Shown in pieces: positions 32,835 through 45,693 of a stretch of DNA of 64,000 bases; within the stretch, counting starts at the first letter, position 1; each line of letters begins with the position of its first letter. The notes below the pieces were generated by a model. That model had not been told where the DNA came from. It saw only the letters and a list, made by a program, of their open reading frames with translations, and did not search any database. The stretch lies in the NCBI RefSeq assembly GCF_030848805.1, contig NC_092362.1:10396157-10460156 (forward strand). The letters run 5' to 3'. The stretch is from Temnothorax longispinosus (taxonomy: Eukaryota; Arthropoda; Insecta; Hymenoptera; Formicidae). The position numbers and the translations under genes were made by a program.

Positions 32835-35800
32835 AAGGTTAGGTTGTAACCGGACGGTACTATTGGAGGCACGAATCAACGCTACGTGTCCTTAGAAATC
32901 AACGGTCGCCACTCGGTTTGACCTTTGAACCACCGAGAAGGTAAGTATCGAACGATATCTCGAACTATCAATTAGACTAATTCTCTTCTTTTTTCAGGTT
33001 CCTGCCACCGCTGGATCATCGCCGTCATCGATCAGGATCGTCGCTGCCACCGGAATCCAGTATCAACGAGGAACTTCGAATGATCGACGCCAATGGATCA
33101 GGTAAGTAGAAGGTAAGTCCAATTTAATAAATTTTCGAAATCTTTTACGAAAAGAATGTTTAATTTATTCAATTATATTGATTTCCAGTGTTGGTTGTTC
33201 ACAAAACTTCAAGTCACAAAAGATGTCGGACGCTCGTATACGTAGGCACACACGCCCCGTTTATCTACGACGCACGAACTTATTTCAGTCTAAAAAGGCC
33301 GTTCGTCTTTGTAAAGACGACAATTAACGCGTTCCGCGGGCGTTCCCGGTTGTTACGAATGTTGGCGAGCCGCAATTATCGCAATTGTATAACGATCGCG
33401 GTGACTTAGCGCGACGACGCAGAGCGAAGCTTATTACGTGTTACACGCTCGAACATCCCCGAGAGACTGCCTCGAGCAATCTTCCTCTCTTGGGCTCCCT
33501 ACCTACGGTGATTTACCCCCACCATGGGGTCTCGGTCGCTTTCTTCTCGCGGTAATTTTCCGCTCCTCGCGTTAACAATGGTTGTTTACGACTTTCGAGT
33601 CGCCAGGTGTGCGCCAGATGTTCGCCGCTACGCAGTTACAATACATGTTGCCTACTCCCCGCTGTGCCCTATGTCCACGGTGGAAATTTCCACTTAAAGT
33701 ACCATCCACTCGACGTCCTGCGCCGGACCCCGGGTAGTGGTTTTTCAACTCCCGCATTTATCGACCCACGACGACGCCGACCCGTGCGCACGCCTTTTCC
33801 CCTGTCCCTTTACGCGACCCCGGGTCGACTTCTCGGAGAAGACGTCTGCGTCGTGATCGCGACCTCCGCCGTTGACGGTGACCCCCGGGTTCCGCTTCTG
33901 CGGTCCCTCTTGGCCCGATTCCAGGCTCAGTCCCCGTGGACGACGTCCGGTTCCCGAGTTCCGGCGACATGTCGCCGTATCTCGCGTCCGGGCGATCGGA
34001 CTTTGGCGGCGACCTGTTCCCCGGGTGTACCAGGTCTTATTTAGCGTGACCCGCTGGTCTTTCCCCGCGGATGACGCTCAGTTACCTACTTGGCCTCCTG
34101 GTGGTCGTATCGCGTTGTTCATCTGGGCCTGCCGACGACGCCGACCCCTCCTGACACCTATTCCGTACCTGGTACGATGCTTTCCGCGGCTCTTCCCCGC
34201 GGAAGATGTCCAGGTCGCGAGATGGCGGGCGGTTCTGTAACTTCGTCGCCGATCGTTGGATTTCGACGGCGACCGGATATGGACGTTCGTAGGGACTTCC
34301 CCGTTAGTCAGGGATGTCTTTTTCCCGGGGATGACTCACCTAGGGCGAGTTCCCGGACGGTCCGCTATTTCGTTACCTGGCCGACGGGTCTCACCGGGAC
34401 CCGGCTTTGCGGTCTCGGCGAAGTGCCCACCGATGTCAGGAGTGCTCAACTCCCGTAGATGACGCCCCTAGCGCAAGTTCGCGGACGGTTCACTATCTCC
34501 TGTCCGCGTTCCCGTATCGCGTCGCCAACCCCGTATGCGTGACTCGAGGACCCCGTGCCTTAGTCAGGGACGTATCTTTTTACCGCAGTGCCGTCGGTTC
34601 GAAAATTTCCCGACGGTCCGACGCGATGGCAGACACCTCGCTCGATATATACGACTGAAGGAAGGACGAACTTAGACATTGCGACGAGGCCTCGGAAAAC
34701 GGACAAAAGCGGCCATTTTGCCCTTTGCACAGGCCCTTACGGTTTTGGTCAATGACCATCCTATCCAAAGATAACGACGGCGGATGCTTTCAGGTAACAT
34801 ATCGAACTCGTGGAGATCAGAGATCACTTATGAGATTGATCGGCAATCCTCAAGCGGATTATGATGAACGCAACGTTCTATCATAAACAACGATCTTCTG
34901 ATTACACAGTTCGAGAAAGCACGGGGCGATGGATAGCATCCTCGCATAACACGGGGCGACAAATTACATCGCAGAACGGCTATATTACTGCTAAATATTC
35001 CGGAATTAATTATCGATCTGAGCTCAGTCGAATTAAAGTCAAGTTTACATGGTTGCAACCCGCGGATAAAGTCATTGATTTTCAATATGTAATTGTTTAA
35101 CTTACGTTCTCGATGCACGCGTGAGTCGAATCTTCACGCATAATTGCTATTATCTTAACGAATATTGCAATTCTCCACGTGGCTATTTGCCAATGATTAA
35201 AGTGTACGAAGCACTATATTATTTATGAAAAGTTACTTATCATTTAATTGGATTCGCTCTTCAATTATCAAATTATATATACTATTACTCGAAATACTTA
35301 TAACCTGAATTACCACGTAAGTTACGGTGTCAATTGATAGCAAGAAAGAATAATATTGACTTTACAGAATCTCACACATTATTTATATAAGCCTAAACAT
35401 TCTCTCGAATGCTTTACTTTGCCTATGTTCATTTGTTTACTCGTCAAGTGAGATATATATATATATGAATTATGATCGACGAATTCTCAATTGACACCGT
35501 ACTTCAGTTTATGTATGCTTTGTATAATATTGCTATAGTGATGTAACATGCGTCTTGAATTATGTTTGACTTACATGATCTTTTCTTGAAACAGAAACAA
35601 AGATTGAAATCATTTGATTGTTTTCTCGGATTGAGTTGCAAAAATAACCGACTTTTGTTTTCTTAAACTTAATCTTGATGAGAGATTAACTTCTTGCCGT
35701 GACACATGAGGAAGGATTATGCAAGAATAATTCAACATTATCTGATTTTGTGTTTATGCTATATGTTCTTGGTAAAACATTATTCCGATAAATTTGCTGA

Positions 35801-36520
35801 TTATAATCTAACTGCTACGAAAATACACAATCTCTTTACCGACATAACAACGAGAAAAGTATCGTTCTCTTTTCTATAATTTCTAGAGCTCAGGTTCCTG
35901 CGCGAACTTGTACATTTCAAACACCTTTACTATCGTGGCCCCTAATTTTGCCGGCCCATCGCGTATTCTCTGAATCTGCGGACGGCCCGCCGTTTCGCCG
36001 TCCGTCATCCTACCGCTCCGTGGACAGTCGCGACTCGTCCGTCATGCTATGTGGGAGCCTCCCGATCATCCACACGGGAGCCTCCCCGTTCCTGGGAAGT
36101 GTTGTTCGGCTCAAGTTCTGTCATGCCGCCGCATGATCTCCCGTACCCGCGCCGACGGGAACAAAATAAAACTGCGTAATAAAACTTAACTTAAACTTTC
36201 TACCTCTTCTCGAGGGGTTGTGCCGCTTGAGCCCCAATGGAATAAACTTAAAATATAATGACGCGGTGCGAAACTCTTATACATAATAGTGCGCCGGGTA
36301 GGGCCGCTCTCCTTCCTGCTAACACGCCAAAAGAGCTAAAAGAAAACCCTATGATCGGAATTGTCAAACCCACAAAGAATGAATCACGGCATCTGCCGGT
36401 AACCCCATCCTCGGGACGCGAACGCTAGACTTAAAACTAATTGGGACGTGGCTCCGCCTCGTCCATCTCCGAACCACTGCTGTTGGTGCCCTAGTCGTCT
36501 TCGGTGATGCGTGCGGCTGC
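32835..36520 (+). repeat. Array unit D (type II, diverged and long)
   Basis: Joint AAGGTTAGGTT at 32835-32845 (then GTAACCGG). The hairpin stem is CTCGGT/ACCGAG (32912-32937). Donor after AGAAG at 32940, acceptor TTTCAG near 32998, donor near 33101, second acceptor near 33187. GAGACTGCCTCGAGC lies near 33464, then GC-rich sequence to about 34650. From 34670 to 36170 it is AT-rich with no gene that I can support. Near the right end the - strand has a short acidic frame (SSGSEMDEAEPRPN) broken by a stop, comparable to the acidic end of the frame in unit F. Confidence 0.78.
34670..36170. other. AT-rich part of unit D, no gene seen
   Basis: Scattered short frames only. A (TA)n stretch lies near 35455-35466. 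It may be unit-specific spacer or an old unrecognised insertion. Confidence 0.5.
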
Positions 36521-36622
36521 AAGGTTAGGTTGTGACTGGACGGCACGTGTTGAGCCCGATTCCGGCGGATAATATTCTTATCAAACGGTCGCCACTCGGT
36601 TTTACCTTAGACTACCGAGAAG

Positions 36623-37260
36623 GTAAGTTCGCATCAACGCCCCGATTATTCGCAAGACGCTAATAGGAATTATTTGTTTCAGAAGGATGTCCCTGATGGA
36701 TCACCGTTGCTGCTTCTCATCCCTGGATCCTCGCTTTACATCGCATACCAGATAGAGGTAAGTAAGGATAAATTAATTATATCTTAATTATTTGAATTTT
36801 ATTTCAGACTGATGTCCCTGTTGGATCACCGTTGCTGCTTCTCATCCCTGGATCCTCGCTTTACATCGCATACCAGATAGAGGTAAGTAATTATAAAATA
36901 ATTATGTGATAATTATTTTATGTTTTGTTGCAGATCGACGCCCGGAATGGATCGCCGTTGCCGTTACCCGTCTCTGGATCCTCGCTTTACCTCGCATACC
37001 AGATAAGGGTAAGTCCCGATAATTACGTTTCAATTATGTACTAATTTGCTTCTTTTCTTTCAGGTTCCCGCCTCGGATGGATCGCTGCTCTGTTGCTGCT
37101 CTGCTTCCCCGGATCCTCGCTTTACATCGCATACCGGATTGCCGCTGGCCAACGTTGGATCATCGCCGAAGAACAAGGTAAGTAGAAGGTAAGTATTGAT
37201 AATTTTTTATAATTAATCAGGAGAATTTGTTTCAGAATTAATTAATCTTTAATTCCAGAT
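36623..37260 (+). other. Tandemly repeated exon-intron cassettes of unit E
   Basis: Predicted exons 36683-36757, 36808-36882 and 36934-37008 (75 bp each) and 37064-37177 (114 bp) share CTGGATCCTCGCTTTAC and ATCGCATACC. Each is bounded by a good acceptor (TTTCAG or TTGCAG) and a GTAAG donor. All lengths are multiples of three, but the phase entering from exon 1 contains a stop, so a protein is doubtful. The last donor is doubled (GTAAGTAGAAGGTAAGT). Unit F has the same series from about 58706. Confidence 0.65.
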
Positions 37261-40154
37261 CATCATTTCAACATTACAGGCCGTTTCACAATATCATAAA
37301 GGTGTCTCACAACGCGAGTTTCTCGCCTCGGTGTGAATGTCGCTTTATTTTAATAAAGTTGCACAATTATTCAAATTGCGTATTTCGGCTTATTCGTTTA
37401 GTCGATGCGATGCCTTTATTCCAGATAATTATTCCGATCGGAGGACTTTGTGCCTCGTGATTGTTAAACTATGATCACGCACTCGGCCGTGACCATCACT
37501 CTATCGTACAATGTTCGTGCGCTGAATTAACGAACGAGTATTCGGTGGTTAAATACAATGATTAATAATGTCCGCACAATATTCCGTATCCGCGTGACCC
37601 AATGCCCGTGGTTGTTATATACTCGATAATGCACTTCCGTTAATTAACAATGTATCCGAATTTCAACTCGCGTATTGTTGCTAACACTCGATTGTATTTG
37701 GCAATTAATTGCCCCTCGCTATTGTTAAGACGAGTAATTTTACGCGATAGTACGCGGGAGTTCTCGGTTGTTAAGTATAACGCGTATGCCGATCGTACAG
37801 AGTGTGATACGTGTATTCGCCACGGCTATACCCGAGAGACTGCTTCGAGCGGTCGCTCTCGCTTGGGCTCCCCACTTATGCCGGATCGTTCCCACTCCTC
37901 GGAACTTTCTCGATCGTCTATTGTTCGCGGCCGGCACATCTGGCGCGATCATGCGAAAACACGATGATTTTCACTACCCTCTCGCGTGCCCTTTTGCGCA
38001 TCGCCCGTTCTAGAAGGTTCCCGTGGAAATTTCCACGCGCAACGCAGTGCGAGAACCTTCCTTTCTCGGTACCGCTGCAGCAGGTATCCACTCGCGGAAA
38101 CTGTTCGACGCGGACGACGTCGACCCATGCGCACCTTCTCGGAGATGCCCCTGATGGTGAATTCGGGTGTTGTCCCTGTAGACGACGTCCGGGTGACGTC
38201 GGTGTCGTCGGCCGTTGACGCCGACCCTCTGGCTGGGTTTCCCAGAAGCTGGTATCGCTGTTCCGGGTCACTGTTCCCGGAGATGATGCGTTTCCTGGGG
38301 ATCTTTGTCGGAGCTCGACGTCGACCCCCTAGGCGGGTGTCCCAGGACCTCTCGCGACGGATTACGTCGTTTGTTCCCGGAGAAGATGGTTTTTTCCAAG
38401 AACTCAGTATTTCCTTGGCGCCCATCTTATGGACGCGTGTACCGGGTCCGGGGGATGTTCCTCCGTGCCCCCGATACGGGTTATCGCCGTAACTTTATGT
38501 CAGCGTTTTGCATTAACCGCGCTTACCATTATACGATCATTATCACTTAAACTGTATCGACAACCGCTAAATAATATAAGACTTTTATGATCGGCGGTTA
38601 ATCAAAGCATCAACTAAACTGGGTGTTATACCTATCGGAGGTATGTTATTCTTAACCTAAAAACTACGCGCGGTCTTTGCCGTCTTACCGAGCCTATATT
38701 TCAATAATACGCAAAAATTTAAATGTAACTGGCTGTACGGGTTTTCAACGCGACTTAATGCTATATCTCTAACGAGTCGTAAAGCTATACCGTAAATATG
38801 ATCTCAAGGAAACTTGTTGGGAGAAGACTTGAACGAGCAATAAGTTCCCGCCCTTCTAGAGGGCAGCTCCCGGTTGGCGGCGCGACTCGGCGCGCCACGC
38901 GTGCTTGCGGGCATCAGTGGTGCTCACAAGAGCCTCGATCACCGTCGTGTTCAGACGTGTTGGTTACGGTTTAAGTTACAGAGTGTGATATACTTATATA
39001 TAATAAAGACAGTATTCAGAGTGTACAAAGACCAAGATTGTTGTGTTCCCTGCTCATCTCACCACATTTCAAGTCGTCCCTGATTATATTTCCAATAGGT
39101 TATGGGCTCAGGGCACGATTCCCCTGCGTGAGGAACATAGCACGAAAGTGTATATACGAAGTGTGTGAGACGCCGGCGAAGGGCATAGAAAGAGATAGAA
39201 GCATCTAGAAGATTAGAGGGTAAGTAAATAATATTCCTCGTTGCTGACGAGCAAAACGAGAGAATTCTCAGTTAATAAGAATGTTCGTTCGATAAATACT
39301 GTTACAAGGAGATAGATGTTTTTGCCATTTTTCTCGAGAAATAGAAATAGAGGTAATAATGGTAATAAGAGAATTAGAGAATAGATGTGTAAAGTGTAAT
39401 AAAGAAGTAGAGAATGATGAAAGAAAAAGAGATAGAAAAATGCCGCTTGGTAGCAAGTCGGCGACGTGCGCGTGCAAGTCCGATCGTGAACGGCGAGAGT
39501 CTTTCTTTTGGCGCGCGGAATTTTTGGCGCGCGGAAGTCCGATCGTAGACGGCGAGAGTCATTGTTTTTGGCGCGCAGAACTTGTTGCTGGGCGCGCACA
39601 AACACATAATCGATTTCGACTAACAACATGGCATCGATGCTAGATGGCTAGATTACGATACATGTAAATGTATGCGTATGTTAGATGGCTAGATTGCGAT
39701 ACATGTATATGTATGTGTATGCGTATGTATAAAAACTCTATATGACTATATGAGTTTATTTTTTTTGAAATCGATATGTATCGGGTCGGTAATTGAGCAT
39801 GACTTGCTGTGCGGTGTAGCTTGATTACTGTTTAGGGAAGCCGCGTAAATTTGTATGGGCCCCGTGCGTGTGCGTGATCAACCCGAGCTCCCATAGATCT
39901 TTTCAGCAGTGCTGGGGATCGCAACGGACAGTGGTGTGCGCGTGCGGATAGCCCTGCAGAGGCGCGTGGTTTTCTCGCTTTGGGGTTATTGTAAATTGCA
40001 GTGCGTTCTATATAGCCTCATAAGCATTAAATTTTTATCGCTGAAAGAGATCTAGTGATAGAAACTGTAAATTATTATTTGTCAATACGAATGTTGGTTT
40101 ATCTTGTCAAAAGAGGAATGCTAATGTTCAATTGATATTTAAATCCCGATATAG

Positions 40155-40297
40155 ATGGAAGAAGAAGGCCAAAATGCGCTGGTCGACTACGACAGCGATA
40201 GCAGCTTTATCACGGTAATAGATAGAGAAGCAAAAAATAAAAACGAGGAGACAGTAAGAAAAGATAGAGGTAAAAGTATTTTTTTGAAAATAAAGTA
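40155..40297 (+). pseudogene. First part of copia gag
   Basis: Starts MEEEGQNALVDYDSDSS and is open to a stop just before the nested element at 40317. A donor-like GAG|GTAAAAGT near 40271 and a pyrimidine-poor but AG-ended site near 49028 could make the interrupted piece an intron; weak. Confidence 0.4.
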
Positions 40298-40316
40298 GTC
40301 CAGAAGAATAATATAT

Positions 40317-41955
40317 ACAGGGTGTTTGATATAAAAGTAACCACCCGAATACGGGGCGTAGATTGGGTCAAACTGAAAAGAAAAGTCTCGTACCATTTTG
40401 CAAAATTCGCAATAGTTAACGAGTTATTAAATAAAACGTCTGAGCGAATGAGCGCACAAGGAGCGATAAAGGCGGGCCTCGGCGGCTGGCTGGGCTGGCA
40501 CGGTGCCCGGCGCGCGGCGAGCGGTGGGGGTCGAGAGACGAGCGGCGAGCGGGGCGCGGCGCGGCGCGGCGAACGTCGAGCGACAGATGTTATACACCGC
40601 GGCGAAAAAGTATTAGAGCCAGCCCATACTAAACTTACGATAATTTCTTCGCGTAAACGGGATTTTGTAGTAACTTACAATAATTTACTCCGCGTAAACG
40701 AGTGAATTATCGTAAGTTACTACAGAAGTAACGCGCTCGCGTAAACGTAGTAACAGGTAGCACACGTATTGCATAGGCATTGCCGTAGCGTCTTACGCCT
40801 TAGATAATATTAATTAGTTTAGCTTGAATTATGTGTAATAGAAACATTTAATTTTAGTAAATTTAATTATTTTGCATGTCAAAGTTTACGAGGTTTACCA
40901 AGTTTCACTTTAACTTTTATTTATGTTAGAATAACTTTAATGGTGCGTGTCCACCTGCGAGTAAAACTCTCGAGAGTAGCTCTCGAGATTGATTCTCGCA
41001 AATGGACACATTCCTGGAGAGTACCTAACGGAGAATGAATCGCAGCTCTCGGCGAGCGAACTTTTATCAAGACCTACTCGCAAATCGACACGACGTTATT
41101 TTACTCTCGGAGATCAGCTCGCCAAGCTCGAACGCTGTTCGTATTTTGAGAGCTACATGTTGAGAGTAAAAACCGAGATGGCAAAAGTTTGTTCCTTCGA
41201 TGACACAAAGGAACTTATTGAATAATGCGGAAATCATGAACTATTGTAGAATACTACTGACAGAAATAAAAAAATTTTAAAATTTTTATGTTCTGCGAAT
41301 AAAGTGCGAAAAAATTCATAATTTAAAGAATTAGATAAGAATATTTTTAATACATTTTCTAATTACTTGGTCAATAATTAGTTACACTTTAGTTTTACAT
41401 ACTTTGCACGTTTTAGTTACAGTGCTGAAATTAAATACATTTAATTTTACATCGCGAATTAAGTACATTTAAAAAAAAATAAAATTATTAAATATTTACA
41501 TGTAAAAATTTAACATCAAGGTATTTCGCAAACTGAAAATTAAATAATAATATCGCACTATGTATTCCACTTCACAATTTGTAAGTCTGTGGAAACTTTT
41601 AATTGTTGGGAGTCTTCAATCTTAAGCTCTCTAATTAGAGCAGATCCGGCACCTGCAATCAATCCATTGATCGACCCAGAAGGTCTTTTTGTTGTTATTT
41701 AACACTCTTTTCCTTTTTAAAATAATGCTATCCACTATAGCAACCGCAAGTTTTTTCGTTTACGCGACATTATGATGTCACCACTCTCAGACATCGACTA
41801 AAAAAAATACGTAAGTGGACACGGTTTTGAGAGAACTCTCCGAAAGAATACTCTCTGGATTCTCACGAGATGCTCGCGAGAGTACAATGTCAGAAAAATT
41901 ACTCTCAAATGGACAGTGTCAAAATAACTCTCGAGAGATATTCTCGAGAGTTTTA
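40317..41955 (+). repeat. Left arm of the inverted-arm element
   Basis: 1.64 kb, GC-rich outer 350 bp and AT-rich inner part. It carries the motif GTGTCCACCTGCGAGTAAA near 40948 and again at its inner edge near 41960. Confidence 0.8.
40989..41225 (+). CDS. Hypothetical 78 aa frame in the left arm
   Basis: Starts MILANGHIPGEYLTENES and has SRPTRKSTRRYFTLGDQLAKL. The same frame, unchanged, is in the right arm (48068-48304, - strand). Sameness reflects the recent arm duplication and is no proof of function. No family recognised. Confidence 0.3.
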   Translation: MILANGHIPGEYLTENESQLSASELLSRPTRKSTRRYFTLGDQLAKLERCSYFESYMLRVKTEMAKVCSFDDTKELIE

Positions 41956-42392
41956 AGGTGCGTGTCCACCTGCGAGTAAAGGCTGATCTACAATGTGCTC
42001 TTTGCTTCTTGTTTCGTGTTCTCTGCTTCTTGTTTTTTGTTTCTCTGATTTTTGTCACATGGAGTCAAGGAACATCGCCATGTACAATTTGTCTCTTCTA
42101 AAATTTCTGGAGAAACATGTTACTTTACACAGACCAATCACAGGTCGATATTCATAGTCCGTTCTTATGTTACGACAGTATTCTTATTGGCTAACGATGT
42201 TTAAGGCAATGCCTAAAATGTTAATATATGAACGAAGCGTCCTCCGTCTACAATAATTTGCTGACGCGTGGCGAGGAGTACTCCCACACGTGCTTATACT
42301 GCCCGTCACTGCCCGAAGACATTCAAGACGCGGTGCAACTGACCGGTCACAAGAACAACTATACAAAACTAATGTTTGAATAATAACTAAAA

Positions 42393-43870
42393 ATGGACGA
42401 AGAATCATTAACTGTCTTGCTTATTGCTCAATGTTGGAATCTTTGTGTAATGTTATTGCTTGCAAAAATGCAATTAAAGAAAAGAAGGATCAGGCGTTGG
42501 TGGGTAAGACCAGTTAATTATTCTCGAGAGAATCAAGGAATCTATAGAAACCTGTTTGGAGAATTGAGAACTACAGACCACGAAGAATTCTTCGATTATA
42601 CACGCATGAATGTGCACCAGTTTGATTATCTTTGTGATTTGCTGAGACCATACTTAACTAAGCGAAGTATCAGAACTCCATTGCCTATACAGTTACGCGT
42701 GGCCATGACTCTTGAGTAAGTACATTTCCTACTTCTATGTACCTACTAATGTTAAGGTATCTGTCACTAAGTCTTACGTTATTTTCTTAAAGGATACTAG
42801 CCCGAGGGACATCAGTTAGGACGTCTTCATGGAGTTATAGAATTGGGCGTTCCACTGCACATAAAGTGTTCAACGAAACCTGCAAAGCTTTGTGGGTAGC
42901 TCTTCAACCGATATATCTGCAGGCACCAACAAGAGAGACTATGATGCAGATATCTGAGGATTTCTTCAACCGATGGCAGTTTCCCAACTGTGTCGGAGCG
43001 ATTGACGGCAAACATATATCGATACAGTGCCCTCCAAAAACTGGCTCTCAGTTTTACAGCTCTTACAAAAAGAATTTTCAATAAATCTCATGGCTGCATG
43101 TGATGCTAAATACCGTTTTACATGGGTGGATATTGGCGATTACGGTAAGTACTCCTTGTACAACAATGATTGAGATACTATACATTGCATTACATTGCAT
43201 TATAATAACTTAGGGCACTTTTTCTTTTATTTCTCATGCAGGATCTCAAAGTGATGGAGGTGTGTGGGCAAATTGTGATTTTGGTCAAGCACTCGATGCA
43301 GATGAAATTGATTTTCCTCCTCCAAAAGAGATTCCCGGCAGTAATGTCACCCTCCCCTTCACTTTTGTTGCCGATGAAGCATTCCCACTTGGTATCCATA
43401 TGATGCGCCCATATGCCAGATCTTACAGAACTTTCGGCGATGAAGAAAGGATATTCAATTACAGGCTTAGTCGTGCTAGACGCGTCATTGAAAATGCGTT
43501 TGGGATCATGTGTTCAAGGTGGCGTATCCTGAGAAAGGATCTGTGCAGCTCAGTAGAAACAACGGAAGACATTGTAAAAGCAGTTGTGTGCCTTCATAAC
43601 TTTCTCATGATATCTGAAGACGACTTAGCACCATCAGAAAGAACCTACTGTCCTGCATCTATGGTAGATAGGGAAGGAGTATATGGAGATGTTATTGAAG
43701 GTGAGTGGAGGAGAGATATATACAGAGGACCGATCACTGATGTTGGACGACTTGGGTCTAACAATCCTACAGTGAGAGCTGACGCTCAACGAAACATTCT
43801 GAAAGATTACTTTTGCTCAGACATTGGCCAAGTGGATTGGCAGTGGGAACAAGCACTTCACCGAGTTTAG
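42393..43870 (+). pseudogene. Harbinger transposase, three exons, one frameshift
   Basis: Exon 1 (42393-42717) has the N-terminal part (FDYLCDLLRPYLTKR) and ends at GTAAGTACA. Exon 2 starts after CTTAAAG near 42794 and carries the HTH region and the first catalytic D in GAIDGKHI. Near 43078 the frame breaks inside what should read on into a conserved AACDAKYRFTWVDIGDYG segment. Exon 3 begins after CATGCAG near 43242 and runs to 43870, with the second D in VADEAFPL and the E in VIENAFGIMCSRWR. Apart from the frameshift the protein is complete. Confidence 0.82.
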
Positions 43871-45449
43871 AATGTAGGCACACACATAATACACGATAAT
43901 ATAATATGTACATGTACTAGTCTAAGTTTGCGTATAATATTCAACGTATAATTGCGTATAATATTCATGATTTGATCCACGTTCTGTTGTCTATTGTAAT
44001 AATTTCCATTTTTCAATATTCGATTAAAGTTAATATAGAGGGTTGCGCGATTACAATCGTCTTCAGGCTACGGTGCCTACGATTCGTCCACGAGATCCTT
44101 GGGCAATATCGGAATCATAAATATATCGTACATTTTATATCCAACGAGAAATATGTTCCCGAATAAGCGATCCTGACGAGTTTAATAAGATATTTCTTCC
44201 ATTTCGGATGACTTGCGGAGTTAAGCAATTTTAACGAAATTGCTAATAGATAATAATTTACAGTTGCCGCTGTGTCCGCTCGTTGCGACGATTAACGTGC
44301 GCTCAATCGCATCTCGACTTGAAATATATCTCGCAAAACAATATCTCATTTTCCTGTTATTGTTGTTGGCAAAGTACCTCGGGGGAGGGTCTCACTTTAT
44401 TTGATAATTTTTGTCATGAGCGCGAATGGAAATTCTAGCAGTTGTAACAGGGGCTCTCCGGAGCGTTGGCGAAGTTTCTTCGCGTCTACGTCCGCGTTCG
44501 GTCCAAGCGAGATGCATTTCGAACAGCTCTCGGCATCTTGAAACCGCTAAGTCACATCGCGCCTACATATAGCCGTGTAATTAACAATAAGTGAATACTG
44601 TGTGATACAATAGCAATATAACGATCGATTAAATTCGAATAGGTAGAAAAAAAGAGAGACAACGGCCGGCGACTATCACTTGCGTTGCGCGAATCATCGT
44701 TACGATCTTATTACGTACATACAATAAATATAAAGACAAAAGGAAAAGAGAGAAAAAGAAAACACGGACAAAGATTTGATATAATGTTATGCGTCCGTTA
44801 GTTTTGATTTCGCGTGCGATATTATCTGTCGGTTTCATCTTCGTCTGGGACGACCTCGCGATTAATCACTGCAAATACTACATAGCTCGCCCGACGAGTG
44901 TTCGTCAAAAACAAAAGCGTTATCGAGTTCTCGTCTCTCGTTGAACGGCGATCTCTTATTTTGGATTCGCTTTTTGTACGTTCGTTCAATTTCTAATGTG
45001 ATATATATACATGTACTACTTAAAGTTTGCGTATAACATTCAATTTTGCATAATATTCATGAATTTATCCACGTTCTATTGTCTTGTCATAATTTAGATT
45101 TTTGCATTATAATATTTTACCGCTTAACTAAAGGTAATGAACACTAGTATGCGTAAGTATACGTATGAAGCTTGTAAAAATTGGGAAATAAATACTTTGT
45201 ATATTTAATAATCACTTTTATTTATTTACCCGAAACTGTAGCCTTAGCATTACAAACAAAAAAAAATACTGACATCAGGTACTGAAGTTTGTACTTTGGC
45301 TAGGAACATTGCACTTCTAAATAAGTACATACAATAGGAACATTCGTCCACAAAAACGAAAACTATGAAAAAATTAAACGCTAGTTGTTAGTAACTTTAA
45401 AAAATATCCTCTTATACTTTATATTAGATATGCATAAATGTGTAAGAAA
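43871..45449. other. Spacer in the second Harbinger, with an internal direct repeat
   Basis: No gene seen. A segment of about 90 bp (AAGTTTGCGTATAA...ATTCATGA...TCCACGTTCT) occurs at about 43922-44010 and again at about 45018-45095, flanking 1 kb of unrelated sequence. Confidence 0.6.
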
Positions 45450-45693
45450 TTAAAATGTTATTAACAACTCAAAAAGTGACACATTATGTAAACGCAAAAC
45501 AAATATGTTATATCTATCTAAAAAATCACATTTTTTGTAATTATGTTGCATATACGTTATATATTTATATATATTATATATGTGTATATATATTAAGTGT
45601 AAATATATTTTGTAGCAAATCCAAAAATTCCCAATGTGCCGGACAGTTTTTGAACCTGTCTTCAATATTATTGGTGGCCGAGCGAAGAAGGAA

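Noticed and set aside
40322..40705. 127-codon + strand frame at the outer end of the left arm (mirror frame in the right arm)
   Set aside because: It spans the element terminus and an R/G/A-rich GC stretch without a domain; present in both arms only because the arms are copies.
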